Shown piece by piece: positions 52,801-62,174 of a stretch of DNA of 64,000 nucleotides. The DNA is from Thalassospira lucentensis (GTDB lineage Bacteria; Pseudomonadota; Alphaproteobacteria; Rhodospirillales; Thalassospiraceae). Positions within the stretch are counted from its first letter, which is position 1. Every line of letters begins with the position of its first letter. The position numbers and the translations under genes were made by a program. Below the pieces are notes generated by a model. The model was not told the origin of the DNA. It saw nothing but the letters and a program-made list of their open reading frames with translations, and did no database searches. Where the stretch lies: positions 1,284,501-1,348,500 of the forward strand of contig NZ_CP136684.1 in assembly GCF_032921865.1 (NCBI RefSeq), given 5' to 3'.

Positions 52801-54336
52801 GTGAAAAAACCAGAAACGCCAAAAACCGACGCTTCCGCAAAACCGGCCGAGACAAAAGCCGACTCGTCCGGAACCATTTCGATCGACAGTAAAGGCAATG
52901 CAAACCTTGCCAAAAATTCTGACGATCAGAAATCGGAAACGAGCCCCAATGCAACAGAGAATGCGAAGCCTGCCTCTGCTTCGAATACTGATGCAAGCGG
53001 CACCACGAAAACCGACAAAACAAAATCAGACGCCCCCCCCTCAGGCACAAAGCCTGAGATCAAGCCGGGTATGAGCCAAAAGTCAGCTTCTGATAAAAAT
53101 GTTTCGGACAAAGCCAGACCGGTTGCGAAAAAGCGGGGCGGCAGCGCCATTCTTTTGTTTGTGCTGATTATTGCCGGTGCGCTGGTAATCGGGTGGCTCA
53201 CACGCGCCCTTTGGTGGCGTGATGCGGAACCCGTATTGAACCAGTATGTTCCGACCGAAATTCTTTCCCAAATCACTCCGGAAGGCATGGCGGAACCCGC
53301 ACCTGCTGGAACCACAAACGAACCGGCAGCCGATAGCACGTCTCCATCCACGTCGGTTGATAACGGTACGGATACTTCAGCTATATCATCGCCCGGCGCT
53401 CCGGAGCGGGACGATGCGATGATTGGCAAAGAAGACAGTCTGACGCAGCAGGCCGAAAACGTGTCTTTGGCCGATACCGGCAACTCGTCAGATACGAACG
53501 AAGGAACGGTTGTTGTTGATTCTGATTTGACCGAACGACTTTCGCGTCTTGAGGGCACGATCAATGCGCTGCGCGAACGGCTTAACAATGAGCGGGGCGA
53601 TACGCTGAACAATACGGTCGCACGCCGTATGGCAGAAATTGAAACCCGCACCGCCCCGATTGAGGAACTGGCACGGGTTGAATCCGAACTTTCCGGCGTT
53701 GCCGCCGAAATGCGTGACCTTTCAGCCCGCCTGTCCACCATGGAAGAAGAAGTTCGTGCAACCGCCGGGCTGCGTGTTGAAAGCCGCGGGCAGGCTATTG
53801 CCATGGCCGTCACGCTCCTTCGCGATGCATTGCAACGCGGTGGGCCGTTCATGGTTGCTCTTAACCAGCTGGAACGCAGCGGATCCGATGATCCGGTTAT
53901 TGCGGAACAGATTGCTGCATTAAAACCACTTGCAGACCATGGCGCACCGACAATTGAAAAACTGCGCCAATCCTTCCCTGCAATGGCACAACAAGCGGTA
54001 CAAGCCGCAAGCGATGACCATTCCGGCAGTATTCTTGCCGCAACCTGGGCAAATATCAAAAAACTGATCCCGGTTCGACGTGTTGATGTCGCTGGCGAAG
54101 CTTCACTTGATGGACGTCTGGTGTCTGCCGAGACGGCCCTTGAAAACGACGATCTTGATGCGGCTATTGCCGCTCTGGATGGTGTCGAAGGCGAAAACGC
54201 AAAAGCTGCTATTGCTGAATGGTTGGAAGACGCCAAAAGCCGTCAGCTTCTGAACAGCGCAATTGCCACACTAAGTGCTCATGCGATCAATCTTCTGACA
54301 GGCGATGAGTCCCTAAGCGCGGGGGATAGCCAATGA
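52801..54336 (+). CDS. Mic60/mitofilin-like inner-membrane protein
   Basis: 511 residues. GTG start. N-terminal low-complexity Lys/Thr/Ser/Asp-rich stretch (1-110), one membrane helix near 115-137 (AILLFVLIIAGALVIGWLT), a second low-complexity stretch, a coiled coil (about 235-330; RLSRLEGTINALRERLNNERGD) and a C-terminal mitofilin-like helical domain (AIAMAVTLLRDALQRGGPFMVALNQLE...IKKLIPVRRV...AIAALDGVEGENAKAAIAEWLEDAKSRQLL). Alphaproteobacterial Mic60 lies between hemD and hemY, as here, and shapes cytoplasmic-membrane folds. Its stop overlaps hemY (ATGA). Confidence 0.88.
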   Translation: MKKPETPKTDASAKPAETKADSSGTISIDSKGNANLAKNSDDQKSETSPNATENAKPASASNTDASGTTKTDKTKSDAPPSGTKPEIKPGMSQKSASDKNVSDKARPVAKKRGGSAILLFVLIIAGALVIGWLTRALWWRDAEPVLNQYVPTEILSQITPEGMAEPAPAGTTNEPAADSTSPSTSVDNGTDTSAISSPGAPERDDAMIGKEDSLTQQAENVSLADTGNSSDTNEGTVVVDSDLTERLSRLEGTINALRERLNNERGDTLNNTVARRMAEIETRTAPIEELARVESELSGVAAEMRDLSARLSTMEEEVRATAGLRVESRGQAIAMAVTLLRDALQRGGPFMVALNQLERSGSDDPVIAEQIAALKPLADHGAPTIEKLRQSFPAMAQQAVQAASDDHSGSILAATWANIKKLIPVRRVDVAGEASLDGRLVSAETALENDDLDAAIAALDGVEGENAKAAIAEWLEDAKSRQLLNSAIATLSAHAINLLTGDESLSAGDSQ

Positions 54337-55772
54337 TACGTCTTGGCCTGTTTATTCTGATCACCATCATTCTCGTTACCTGTACCGTCTGGTTTGCCAA
54401 TAACCCCGGCACCATGACGATTGTATGGTTGGGCTACCGGTTTGATGGATCTATCGGCATGGTTGCTCTTGGCCTGCTGGCGCTGACAGGGCTTTTGGTC
54501 ATTCTCTGGCGCTGCTGGTCCGCAATTGCAAATTCACCAAACTGGCTGGGCCGCATTCTGGGCAGCCGACGCCGGAAGAAGGGTCAGCAGGCCCTGACCA
54601 TGGGGTTGCTCGAACTGGCATCGGGCGACGTGCGACAGGCGCTAAAACATACCCGCGCAGTTGACAGGTATCTTGAAGATGACACCCTGACCCGCCTTCT
54701 GACGGCACAGGCAGCAGAACTGGACGGTAACAATGATGCCGCCAAGCGTCAGTTTGAAGCCATGCTGGAAAAGCCGGATTCTGCCTTCTTCGGATTGCGG
54801 GGATTGCTCCAACTGTCACTTAAGTCCGGTAATCGGTCGGCTGCACTTGATTACGCGGAACGCGCTCACCGCCTGCGCCCGCGCAATCCGTCCGTTCTGA
54901 TAACATTATTTGATCTTTTGCTTGGGGCCAAACGCTGGGATCGGGCATTGACGCTTCTGGTTGATGCTCAAAAGGCGGGTATCTTCAACGAAGATGAACT
55001 CACCCGTCGCCGTGCACTTCTGATTACCGCCAAGGCCGAAGACGCAATAGCCAGCGGTGAAAATGCGGAAGCTGTCAAACTTCTTCGCAAGGCGTTGAAT
55101 GCCCGTCCTGACTTTACCGGTGCGGCGGTTCTGCTGGCACAGCTTTATGCTGATATTGATCAGGTTGCAAAGGCTCGCGAGATTGCCTTGCAAAGCTGGC
55201 GCACATCACCATCAGCCGCACTTGGCAAAATTTATCTGACCAACCTTTCCGGAGATGCCCTGACCAAGGTCAAAGGCGTCGAAAAGCTGATTGCGACCAA
55301 TCCTGACCATTTGGAAAGCCAGCTTTTGATTGCCGAGGCCGCCCTTGATGCCGATTTGTGGGGTATGGCACGCAACAATCTGGAAAAGGCCATCGCCCAA
55401 AAGGCACAGGCACGTCATTATCGTATGTTGGCCGATCTGGAATTCCGCGAAAAGAAAGATGCCACCAAGGCCCGTGAATTGCTGGTAAAGGCAAGCCATG
55501 CCAATCCTGATCCGGGTTGGCGGTGTGGTGCATGCGGTGCGGAAACAGACAAATGGGCCGTTACCTGCCCGTCCTGTCATTCATTTGGCAGTGTCGAATG
55601 GCGGGCGCCGCTGCGCGTCTATCAGGACAAAGCCGCTAAAGCCAAACCTGATGCCCAAGCACCGGCAGCGATTGAACAGGACGGAACTATCATCGAAAAC
55701 AGCAATGATGACGATGGTAACCAACCCAACAAGGACAGCTTATTAGCGGAGGGAAGCCGCCAAGCTATCTAG
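54333..55772 (+). CDS. hemY: HemY-like TPR membrane protein with C-terminal zinc ribbon
   Basis: 479 residues. Two N-terminal membrane helices (about 3-22 and 40-62) form the HemY N-terminal domain, then a run of tetratricopeptide repeats (about 85-395). Near residues 396-425 is a four-cysteine ribbon, WRCGACGAETDKWAVTCPSCHSFGSVEW, resembling the rubredoxin-like domain at the end of LapB. HemY proteins are linked with heme pathway genes but have no assigned enzymatic role. The tail after the ribbon is low-complexity and acidic. Last gene of the hem cluster. Confidence 0.88.
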   Translation: MIRLGLFILITIILVTCTVWFANNPGTMTIVWLGYRFDGSIGMVALGLLALTGLLVILWRCWSAIANSPNWLGRILGSRRRKKGQQALTMGLLELASGDVRQALKHTRAVDRYLEDDTLTRLLTAQAAELDGNNDAAKRQFEAMLEKPDSAFFGLRGLLQLSLKSGNRSAALDYAERAHRLRPRNPSVLITLFDLLLGAKRWDRALTLLVDAQKAGIFNEDELTRRRALLITAKAEDAIASGENAEAVKLLRKALNARPDFTGAAVLLAQLYADIDQVAKAREIALQSWRTSPSAALGKIYLTNLSGDALTKVKGVEKLIATNPDHLESQLLIAEAALDADLWGMARNNLEKAIAQKAQARHYRMLADLEFREKKDATKARELLVKASHANPDPGWRCGACGAETDKWAVTCPSCHSFGSVEWRAPLRVYQDKAAKAKPDAQAPAAIEQDGTIIENSNDDDGNQPNKDSLLAEGSRQAI

Positions 55773-56011
55773 TCAGTAGCCTGAAAACACAAAACCTTGC
55801 AAGCTGGTGTTTCCGGGGGGTCTTCTGTCTTAAATTCAAAACTAGCAGGCCTTAGCTAAACCTGTACCAAAGCAACGCACTTACGATGTCATAGGTCGTT
55901 GCTTTCTTGGGATTCGTATATGAGATGCGATTCCCGTTTACCAAACTGACAAAGCGACCTTAGCCTACAATGTAGATCAATTAGGTATTAGGTTTCCATT
56001 CTGCATTTTCA
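55773..56011. other. Gene-free, AT-richer stretch after hemY
   Basis: No open frame with family resemblance on either strand and no clear terminator for the hem operon. Base composition by eye is lower in GC than the flanking genes. CAACG and CGTTG arms around 55875-55900 could pair weakly. It forms the left part of an islet extending to about 56970. Confidence 0.4.
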
Positions 56012-56551
56012 TTATAAGTCTGATTGCTGGAACTTCTCGTAAGATTTGCGAAGTCTCTTTCTAGACCTTTCCACTCTGAAGACGTCAACGCAGGAGGCTT
56101 GTCTACCATCTACGTAGACCTTCCTCACGACCCTATCAAGGGAGTCACCAAGTTTACTACCATTCGTGAGAATTGCGTCTCGAGCTTCTTCTTCCAGTTT
56201 CGCGTGAGCGCTCCAATCCGGCAGGCGACTGAGGTCACGAAATGCGGAGTCTAGGCCCCACAAAGAGTACCGCACGTTGAGCCGTTTCTCCTTAAGTCGT
56301 GATGCGGCTTCCCGTGCCTTTTCACTTCGTTCTTTGTAAGCGTCATCTGATTTCGCCTTAAATTGCGTAACACTCAAGGCGATTGTTTCGTGAATTAGTC
56401 GCCCTACTTCATTTAGATCGGATGCAACGGCCTGTCTTACTACCGCACGCGCCTCCTCACCTCTTTTTACAACAGCCGAAATAATCAGGTTCAAGATTGC
56501 AACCGATGCTGCAATTATCGAGGCATAGAGCGTTACGTCAGAGGCATTCAT
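56012..56551 (-). CDS. Unrecognised membrane protein with coiled coil
   Basis: 179 residues. One N-terminal membrane helix (about 5-28: VTLYASIIAASVAILNLIISAVV), then a highly charged, mostly helical cytoplasmic part with likely coiled coil (SDDAYKERSEKAREAASRLKEKR) and a Lys/Arg-rich end (RVERSRKRLRKSYEKF). No family identified. Codon and base composition look more AT-rich than neighbours, consistent with acquisition. No ribosome site better than GAGTGAGAG is seen upstream. It stands alone between hemY and purH; no mobile-element gene is near. Topology resembles small proteins that accompany defence or stress loci, but there is no direct evidence. Confidence 0.65.
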   Translation of the reverse strand: MNASDVTLYASIIAASVAILNLIISAVVKRGEEARAVVRQAVASDLNEVGRLIHETIALSVTQFKAKSDDAYKERSEKAREAASRLKEKRLNVRYSLWGLDSAFRDLSRLPDWSAHAKLEEEARDAILTNGSKLGDSLDRVVRKVYVDGRQASCVDVFRVERSRKRLRKSYEKFQQSDL

Positions 56552-56973
56552 CTCTCACTCCTGAGCTAGACCAACCACACCTAATTGAACCTATATAAAA
56601 AATAAAAACTACCAAAAGATGCGATCTCGTTTCTCTCGGTTTTGCCAAACGAGAACTTATTGCATTTTGAGATCTCCTTCGTGGTTAAGCTTACTAGCGA
56701 AGATGACGAAAGGACTCACCTCGACTTTAAGCTATATCAAGCACATTCCGCGCAGTTACTATGGTCGAAGTAGTTATTTTTCGGAATCCGTAACCACTAT
56801 GGAATCCTCCTTTGCCGGACTAAAGAAACAGTTCCATCCAAGAACAACCGCATTCAGTCAATTGGCTTATTTTTGTATCCGGTTTTATTCTAATATTACA
56901 GGCAACTGGTCTGTTTCGACACGATAACGCGAGTAGCCGCCATGCCGATCATAGTGGTATCAAATAGGCAACG
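56552..56973. other. AT-rich islet with a possible gene remnant
   Basis: No confident gene. A 55-codon plus-strand frame without a start codon (56606-56770, stop 56771-56773) reads like a protein fragment, with NENLLHFEISFVVKLTSEDD, and could be a decayed gene. The overlapping 102-codon frame from ATG 56619 is rich in Ser/Tyr/Arg and not convincing. Composition is AT-rich as in the adjoining 55.8-56.6 kb. Confidence 0.35.
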
Positions 56974-57003
56974 AAAAACCCCGGGGAAAGCCCCGGGGTT
57001 TTT
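56974..57003 (-). terminator. Strong terminator after purH
   Basis: Perfect 13-bp stem AAAAACCCCGGGG / CCCCGGGGTTTTT with tetraloop; poly-T on the minus strand (and on the plus strand). It lies 20 bp past the purH stop. Confidence 0.95.
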
Positions 57004-57023
57004 CAGTTTGGCATCATCCACGC

Positions 57024-58601
57024 TTAGTGACGGAAATGACGCATGCCGGTAAAGACCATGGCAATGTCATGCTCATCGGCTGCGGCAATGACTTCTTCGT
57101 CACGCATCGAACCACCCGGCTGGATCACGGCAGTTGCCCCGGCCTTGACCGCCGCCAGAAGGCCATCGGCAAACGGGAAGAACGCATCAGACGAAACCAC
57201 CGAGCCCATGGTGCGCAGTTCGCCTTCACCAGCATTCTTGCCAGCTTCTTCTGCTTTCCATGCCGCAATACGCGAGCTGTCAACGCGGCTCATTTGCCCG
57301 GCACCAACACCAACGGTCTTGCCGTCTTTGACATAGACAATGGCGTTTGATTTGACGTGCTTGCCAACTCGGAAAGCAAACAGAAGATCATCAAGCTCTG
57401 CTTCGGTCGGCTTGCGCTTGGTGACGACTTTAAGCTCGTCACGCTTTACACGACCGGCATCACGGTTCTGAAGCAGATAACCACCGGCCAGCGAACGAAG
57501 CGTCATGTCTTCGCCTTCCGGGTCGGCCATGCCGCCGGTCACCAGAAGACGCAGGTTTTTCTTGGTTGCCAGAACTTCCTTCGCCGCGTCATCGGCATCC
57601 GGGCAAATCACGACTTCGGCAAACAGTTTGGCGATTTCTTCGGCAGTGGCCTTATCAAGGGTACGGTTAACCGCGATGATGCCACCAAAGGCCGAAACCG
57701 GGTCACAGGACAGCGCCTTGTTATAGGCTTCAATCAGGGTTGCCCCCTCGGCAACACCGCACGGATTGGCGTGCTTGATGATGGCAACAGCCGGTTTTTC
57801 ATCAAACTCGGACACCAGCTCGAACGCCGCATCCGTATCATTCAGGTTATTGAATGACAGTTCCTTACCCTGAAGCTGGGTTGCGGTGGCAACGCCCGGG
57901 CGGTTCTTGCCGTTGGTGTAGAACGCAGCCTGCTGATGGGGGTTTTCACCGTAACGCAGGGTCTGTTTCAGTTCGGCAGAAACATTCAGGCGCTGCGGGA
58001 AGGTTTCACCAAGCTCACCGGCAAACCAGCTTGAAATGGCCGAATCATAGGCCCCCGTGCGGGCAAAAGCCTTGGCGGCCAGAACGCGGCGGGTTTCAGC
58101 CGTCGTGGCACCTGCATTGTCTTTCATTTCGGCAACAATGCGGTCGTAGTCAGAAGGATCGACAACAACCGTAACCGATTCATGGTTCTTTGCTGCCGAA
58201 CGGATCATGCTCGGTCCGCCGATATCGATGTTTTCGATGCAGGTGTCGAAATCCGCACCTTTGGCAACGGTTTCTTCGAACGGATAAAGGTTCACACACA
58301 CCAGATCGATCGGCGAAATGTCGTTATCCTGCATCGCCCGCATATGGCTGGAAAGAGAACGGCGGCCCAGAAGGCCGCCGTGAATCTTCGGATGAAGAGT
58401 CTTGACGCGACCGTCCATGATTTCGGGAAAACCGGTGTGATCGGCAACTTCCTTTACAGGAATACCAGCAGCTTCGATGGCCTTGGCAGAACCACCAGTA
58501 GACAGGATTTCAACACCCTGTTCATGAAGGGATTTGGCAAATTCGACCAAACCGGTCTTGTCGGAAACGGAGATCAGCGCGCGCGCAATACGAGCAGTCA
58601 T
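57024..58601 (-). CDS. purH: Bifunctional AICAR formyltransferase/IMP cyclohydrolase
   Basis: 525 residues. N-terminal IMP cyclohydrolase (methylglyoxal-synthase-like) with [35 protein letters not shown] and [12 protein letters not shown], then the AICAR transformylase domain with [35 protein letters not shown] and the C-terminal [38 protein letters not shown]. It performs the last two steps of IMP synthesis. The ATG at 58601 is preferred to the in-frame TTG at 58616. Monocistronic with a strong terminator. A -35/-10 pair may lie upstream (TTGCCC, 18 bp, TATGCA) but is weak. Confidence 0.97.
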   Translation of the reverse strand: MTARIARALISVSDKTGLVEFAKSLHEQGVEILSTGGSAKAIEAAGIPVKEVADHTGFPEIMDGRVKTLHPKIHGGLLGRRSLSSHMRAMQDNDISPIDLVCVNLYPFEETVAKGADFDTCIENIDIGGPSMIRSAAKNHESVTVVVDPSDYDRIVAEMKDNAGATTAETRRVLAAKAFARTGAYDSAISSWFAGELGETFPQRLNVSAELKQTLRYGENPHQQAAFYTNGKNRPGVATATQLQGKELSFNNLNDTDAAFELVSEFDEKPAVAIIKHANPCGVAEGATLIEAYNKALSCDPVSAFGGIIAVNRTLDKATAEEIAKLFAEVVICPDADDAAKEVLATKKNLRLLVTGGMADPEGEDMTLRSLAGGYLLQNRDAGRVKRDELKVVTKRKPTEAELDDLLFAFRVGKHVKSNAIVYVKDGKTVGVGAGQMSRVDSSRIAAWKAEEAGKNAGEGELRTMGSVVSSDAFFPFADGLLAAVKAGATAVIQPGGSMRDEEVIAAADEHDIAMVFTGMRHFRH

Positions 58602-58889
58602 CGGGTTCGCTTTCAATACATCGTCAATGATGAAGGCCCCGGACCCATTGATGATATATCGGCCTACTCCGTATTGCTACTGGTGCATACGGGGTAATGA
58701 CGTTTGCGGGCAATCGGCTTTATGATGAGTGAAAACCGCTGATTTTCATTCGGGCCGACACATGATCAATGAGTCCGAACCATGTTTCGCGCGGAGCTTT
58801 ATCACGCACGCGCCAAAATGTGGACCCCGAAATGTTGCATGGCCGCAGGCCGGACTGCGCAGATGTCAGCGCCAGGAGCCATTATCAGA

Positions 58890-60881
58890 TCATTGACCGC
58901 TTGCTGCTTTATCCAGCTTTTCGGGTTCACTCTTGGCAAAGAAGGATTTAACACCAATCTCAGGCGGTTGAAATTCCGGAACAAGACGGCTCATCAATTC
59001 CAGGGTCTTGTGCGTATCACGGCTTGCAGCACTCTCGCCGAGCTCATCGAACACCTGCTTAATCAGGGCATAATCAACAACACGCGGTGCGGCCAGCATA
59101 ACCCCATCGGTTTCAGTCGGTTCCGGCGGTTCACCATCATGGAACAGTTCTTCATAAAGCTTCTCGCCCGGGCGCAGGCCTGTGACCTTGATATCAATGT
59201 CCTTGCCTGGCCGCAGCCCCGACAGCAGGATCATTTGACGCGCCAGATCGATGATCTTTACCGGTCGTCCCATATCGAGAACGAAAATCTTGCCACCCTC
59301 TGTAACACCATGTTTGCCAAGCTCGGCAGCCTGCAAAACAAGTTCGACCGCTTCGGCAATCGTCATGAAGTATCGCGTGATGCCCTCATGCGTCACGGTC
59401 AGCGGCCCACCAGCCTCTAGCTGACGACGGAACAAGGGCACCACCGATCCTGTCGACCCCAGAACATTGCCAAACCGTACGGTGACAAAGCGTGTCCCCC
59501 CCCGCTGATCCGACGGAAGAGTTTCAAGCGCCTGACAATAACATTCTGCCAAACGTTTTGACGCCCCCATGACGTTGGCAGGGTTTACGGCCTTATCTGT
59601 TGAAATCAGAACCATGGTTTCAACACCAGCAGCACGACACGCCTCGGCAACGTTACGGGTCCCAAGCGTGTTGGTCAGAATGCCTTCATTCGGGTTATGC
59701 TCAACCAACGGCACATGTTTGTAGGCTGCTGCGTGGAAAACGATTTCCGGCTGTTGGGCCGCAAAAACCTGATCAATCCTGAGGCGATCACGCACATCAC
59801 CGAGAATACTTTCGCGGGGAAGATCAGGATATTTTTCCGCCATCTCCATATCAATGGCATAGAGATTATATTCACCCGCATCCAGCAAGGTAATACTTGC
59901 AGGGCCATAGGCCGCAATCTGTCGCACGAGTTCCGACCCGATTGAGCCACCAGCGCCTGTCACCAGAACCCGCCGTCCGACAATCATCTGACGAACCTTG
60001 TCACGATCAAGCCGGGCCTGCGGCCGTCCCAGCAAATCCTCAATCGCAACCGGGCGAATCTGCAGCGGATCGGCAAGCCCTTCACGTAAATCACTCAGCT
60101 CAGGCAAGCGCGTCAAGGTCATCCCGTGCAGATCAGCAATTTCGACCCATTTGGTGATGTCGTCATGACGCAATGCATCCCCGGTTAAAACTAGACGGCG
60201 TGGCAAACCACGTTTGCTTTTCTCAAGCTTGCCCAAAGCGTCTTCGAGCTTGTCTGCGGTTGCCAGCACATCAATGCCATGCATATTCCGCCCGACACGA
60301 CTATCGGTCAGAGAAACAATACCGATAACGTCAAACGGGGTGTTCGCAGATCGAAACGTTTCACGGATAAAGGCCTCGGCCTCGTCTCCGGCTCCGATCA
60401 AAAGAACCGGCACACGATGGGTGCCCTGTCGCACCATGGCACGGGCGGTCGTCTTGTCTTTGGCAACCCGGTAAATCAGCCTTGACCCGCCAAGCATCGC
60501 CATCAACAGGAACCATTGAATAATCGGCGTTGATCGCGGCAACCATTCAAGCTTTGCGGTGAGAAACAACACCGAGAACAATACCCCGATCGCAACCGTT
60601 ACCGCCTTGGCAATCCGCATGAGATCGTTCAGTGATGCATAGCGCCAGATGCCACGGTAAAGTCCGAAAACCCAGAATGTCATTGCGGCGATGACGGTAA
60701 AAACTGATACCGAAAACAGGATGTTTTGCGGATTGTAAAAAACCACACCATCGCCGACCCGCAGATATAATGCTGCGGGTAGCGAAATCGCCGCCATCAT
60801 CACGTCATGGACAAAGGCAATATGGCTACGCTGAAATAAACGCGACATGCGGTCCCTTACCGGAATTCTTGTGTGGTTCAT
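58890..60881 (-). CDS. Membrane-anchored nucleoside-diphosphate-sugar 4,6-dehydratase (CapD/WbpM/FlaA1 type)
   Basis: 663 residues. N-terminal membrane helices (about 25-125), a CoA-binding-like linker (VPVLLIGAGDEAEAFIRE) and a C-terminal extended SDR domain with VLVTGAGGSIGSELVRQI, HAAAYKHVPLVE and STDKAVNPANVMGASKR, in which the SDR tyrosine is replaced by methionine as in WbpM/FlaA1 dehydratases. Such enzymes make 4-keto-6-deoxy sugars, for example from UDP-GlcNAc, for O-antigen, capsule or flagellin glycans. It is 92 bp downstream of a polyprenyl-phosphate sugar-1-P transferase, which supports a role in initiating glycan building. Confidence 0.92.
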   Translation of the reverse strand: MNHTRIPVRDRMSRLFQRSHIAFVHDVMMAAISLPAALYLRVGDGVVFYNPQNILFSVSVFTVIAAMTFWVFGLYRGIWRYASLNDLMRIAKAVTVAIGVLFSVLFLTAKLEWLPRSTPIIQWFLLMAMLGGSRLIYRVAKDKTTARAMVRQGTHRVPVLLIGAGDEAEAFIRETFRSANTPFDVIGIVSLTDSRVGRNMHGIDVLATADKLEDALGKLEKSKRGLPRRLVLTGDALRHDDITKWVEIADLHGMTLTRLPELSDLREGLADPLQIRPVAIEDLLGRPQARLDRDKVRQMIVGRRVLVTGAGGSIGSELVRQIAAYGPASITLLDAGEYNLYAIDMEMAEKYPDLPRESILGDVRDRLRIDQVFAAQQPEIVFHAAAYKHVPLVEHNPNEGILTNTLGTRNVAEACRAAGVETMVLISTDKAVNPANVMGASKRLAECYCQALETLPSDQRGGTRFVTVRFGNVLGSTGSVVPLFRRQLEAGGPLTVTHEGITRYFMTIAEAVELVLQAAELGKHGVTEGGKIFVLDMGRPVKIIDLARQMILLSGLRPGKDIDIKVTGLRPGEKLYEELFHDGEPPEPTETDGVMLAAPRVVDYALIKQVFDELGESAASRDTHKTLELMSRLVPEFQPPEIGVKSFFAKSEPEKLDKAASGQ

Positions 60882-60972
60882 AATACCCGCAACCCTTTGG
60901 TACGAGCACGGATTTTCTTTTCGCGTCCGGCCTGTGACAAGTCAAGCTATCCGATCGAGCACAACTTTCACA

Positions 60973-61986
60973 CTATTTCGGCTCCGTACCCCTGACAGGC
61001 AAAAACACCAATTCCGTGATCAGTAACGCCAATATCATCGCAACAGGAATCAAACGCAGCCATACCGCGATATCCATCGGGACAAAAATAACAATGATAA
61101 GCGCCATATTTGCCAGTGCAATCAGGGCTGAAACCCGTGCATGGCTCATACCGCGCTGGGTGGCCTGCTGATAGAAATGTTCACGATGTGCCTGCCAGAC
61201 CTTCTCGCCACGAAGCCCCCGCCTGATAAGGGTGAAAGTTGCGTCCAGCAGATAGTATGACGGCAGGATCAATGCTGGCATCCACGCCCCGCGTGCAGCA
61301 AGTTCCAGCAATAGCCAGCCCAGAACGAACCCCAGCGGTACGGACCCGACATCCCCCAGGAACAGCTTCGCAGGATGCCAGTTCCAGATCAGGAAACCGG
61401 CCATAATCGACAGAACGCCAAGCCCGATATAACCAAGGTCAACAAATTCGGGTAATGGAGCCAAAAGTGCGAGAATAAAGATACCCAACCCGATAGAACC
61501 TGCTTCGACCCCGGTAATGCCGTCAATCCCGTCCATGAAATTGAACAGATTAAGGAACCAGACCCAAGCCAGAACGACCAGAATACGATCCAGCCACATT
61601 GGCACCAGCCCTTGCAGGACAGGACTGTCAATCGCGAACACACCGACGATCACGGCAACGAACTGACAGGCAAAACGAATGGCTGGCGACAGATTATGTC
61701 GATCATCAAGCCAGCTTAGCGTACCAAGCCCTACGGCTGCGATCAGCATCAACCATTCCTGTAAGCCCGCATTCCCGGACCATAAAAAGACGGCCCCGAC
61801 CATGACGATCAAAAGGGGCGTCACCGCCAATCCACCACCGCGCGGGGTCGGCACCGCATGACTGGAACGATGATTGGGCATATCGAGAATCGCCTTGCGC
61901 CGCAGGTAAAGCAACACCGCCCAGGTCAGCAACATAGAGCCGATCAGAAAGCAGCCGGAAAAAATCGCAAGTGCGGCAAAAGACAT
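60973..61986 (-). CDS. MraY/WecA-family polyprenyl-phosphate sugar-1-phosphate transferase
   Basis: 337 residues with about ten membrane helices. Signatures: MPNHRSSHAVPTPRGGGLAV near residue 38, LDDRHNLSP (Asp-Asp metal/catalytic pair), FLNLFNFMDGIDGITG, AKLFLGDVGSVPLGF and the sugar-recognition loop AHREHFYQQATQRG. It transfers a HexNAc-1-phosphate to undecaprenyl phosphate, starting O-antigen or exopolysaccharide assembly. It resembles the WbpL/WecA branch; sugar specificity is unknown. Followed by the dehydratase gene; divergent from rsmB. Confidence 0.92.
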   Translation of the reverse strand: MSFAALAIFSGCFLIGSMLLTWAVLLYLRRKAILDMPNHRSSHAVPTPRGGGLAVTPLLIVMVGAVFLWSGNAGLQEWLMLIAAVGLGTLSWLDDRHNLSPAIRFACQFVAVIVGVFAIDSPVLQGLVPMWLDRILVVLAWVWFLNLFNFMDGIDGITGVEAGSIGLGIFILALLAPLPEFVDLGYIGLGVLSIMAGFLIWNWHPAKLFLGDVGSVPLGFVLGWLLLELAARGAWMPALILPSYYLLDATFTLIRRGLRGEKVWQAHREHFYQQATQRGMSHARVSALIALANMALIIVIFVPMDIAVWLRLIPVAMILALLITELVFLPVRGTEPK

Positions 61987-62174
61987 CTGTGTCGCCCGTT
62001 TCTTTCTAATGATCCGTCTGGATTACCGGGCACCCGTCTCCATCGCAAGGTTTTTCAATGTCTTTGGAAAACATCAGGCAGGCCAGCCATGCTGGAAATC
62101 CTGCGGTTAAGTGCTTTACAGCCCTATCAAGGGCGCTTACTTACAAGCCATAACCCGAAACTGGAGATACCCTT

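Noticed and set aside
56700..56835. Minus-strand sequences resembling strong ribosome sites (AAGGAGG and GAAGGAG) in the islet
   Set aside because: Both lead to frames of fewer than ten codons, so they are most likely coincidental.
56619..56927. 102-codon plus-strand frame in the AT-rich islet
   Set aside because: Ser/Tyr/Arg-rich, no ribosome site, no domain signal; another frame over the same bases looks more protein-like.
58782..59420. 212-codon plus-strand frame over the end of the 4,6-dehydratase gene
   Set aside because: Antisense to a conserved gene; no start signal and no homology pattern.
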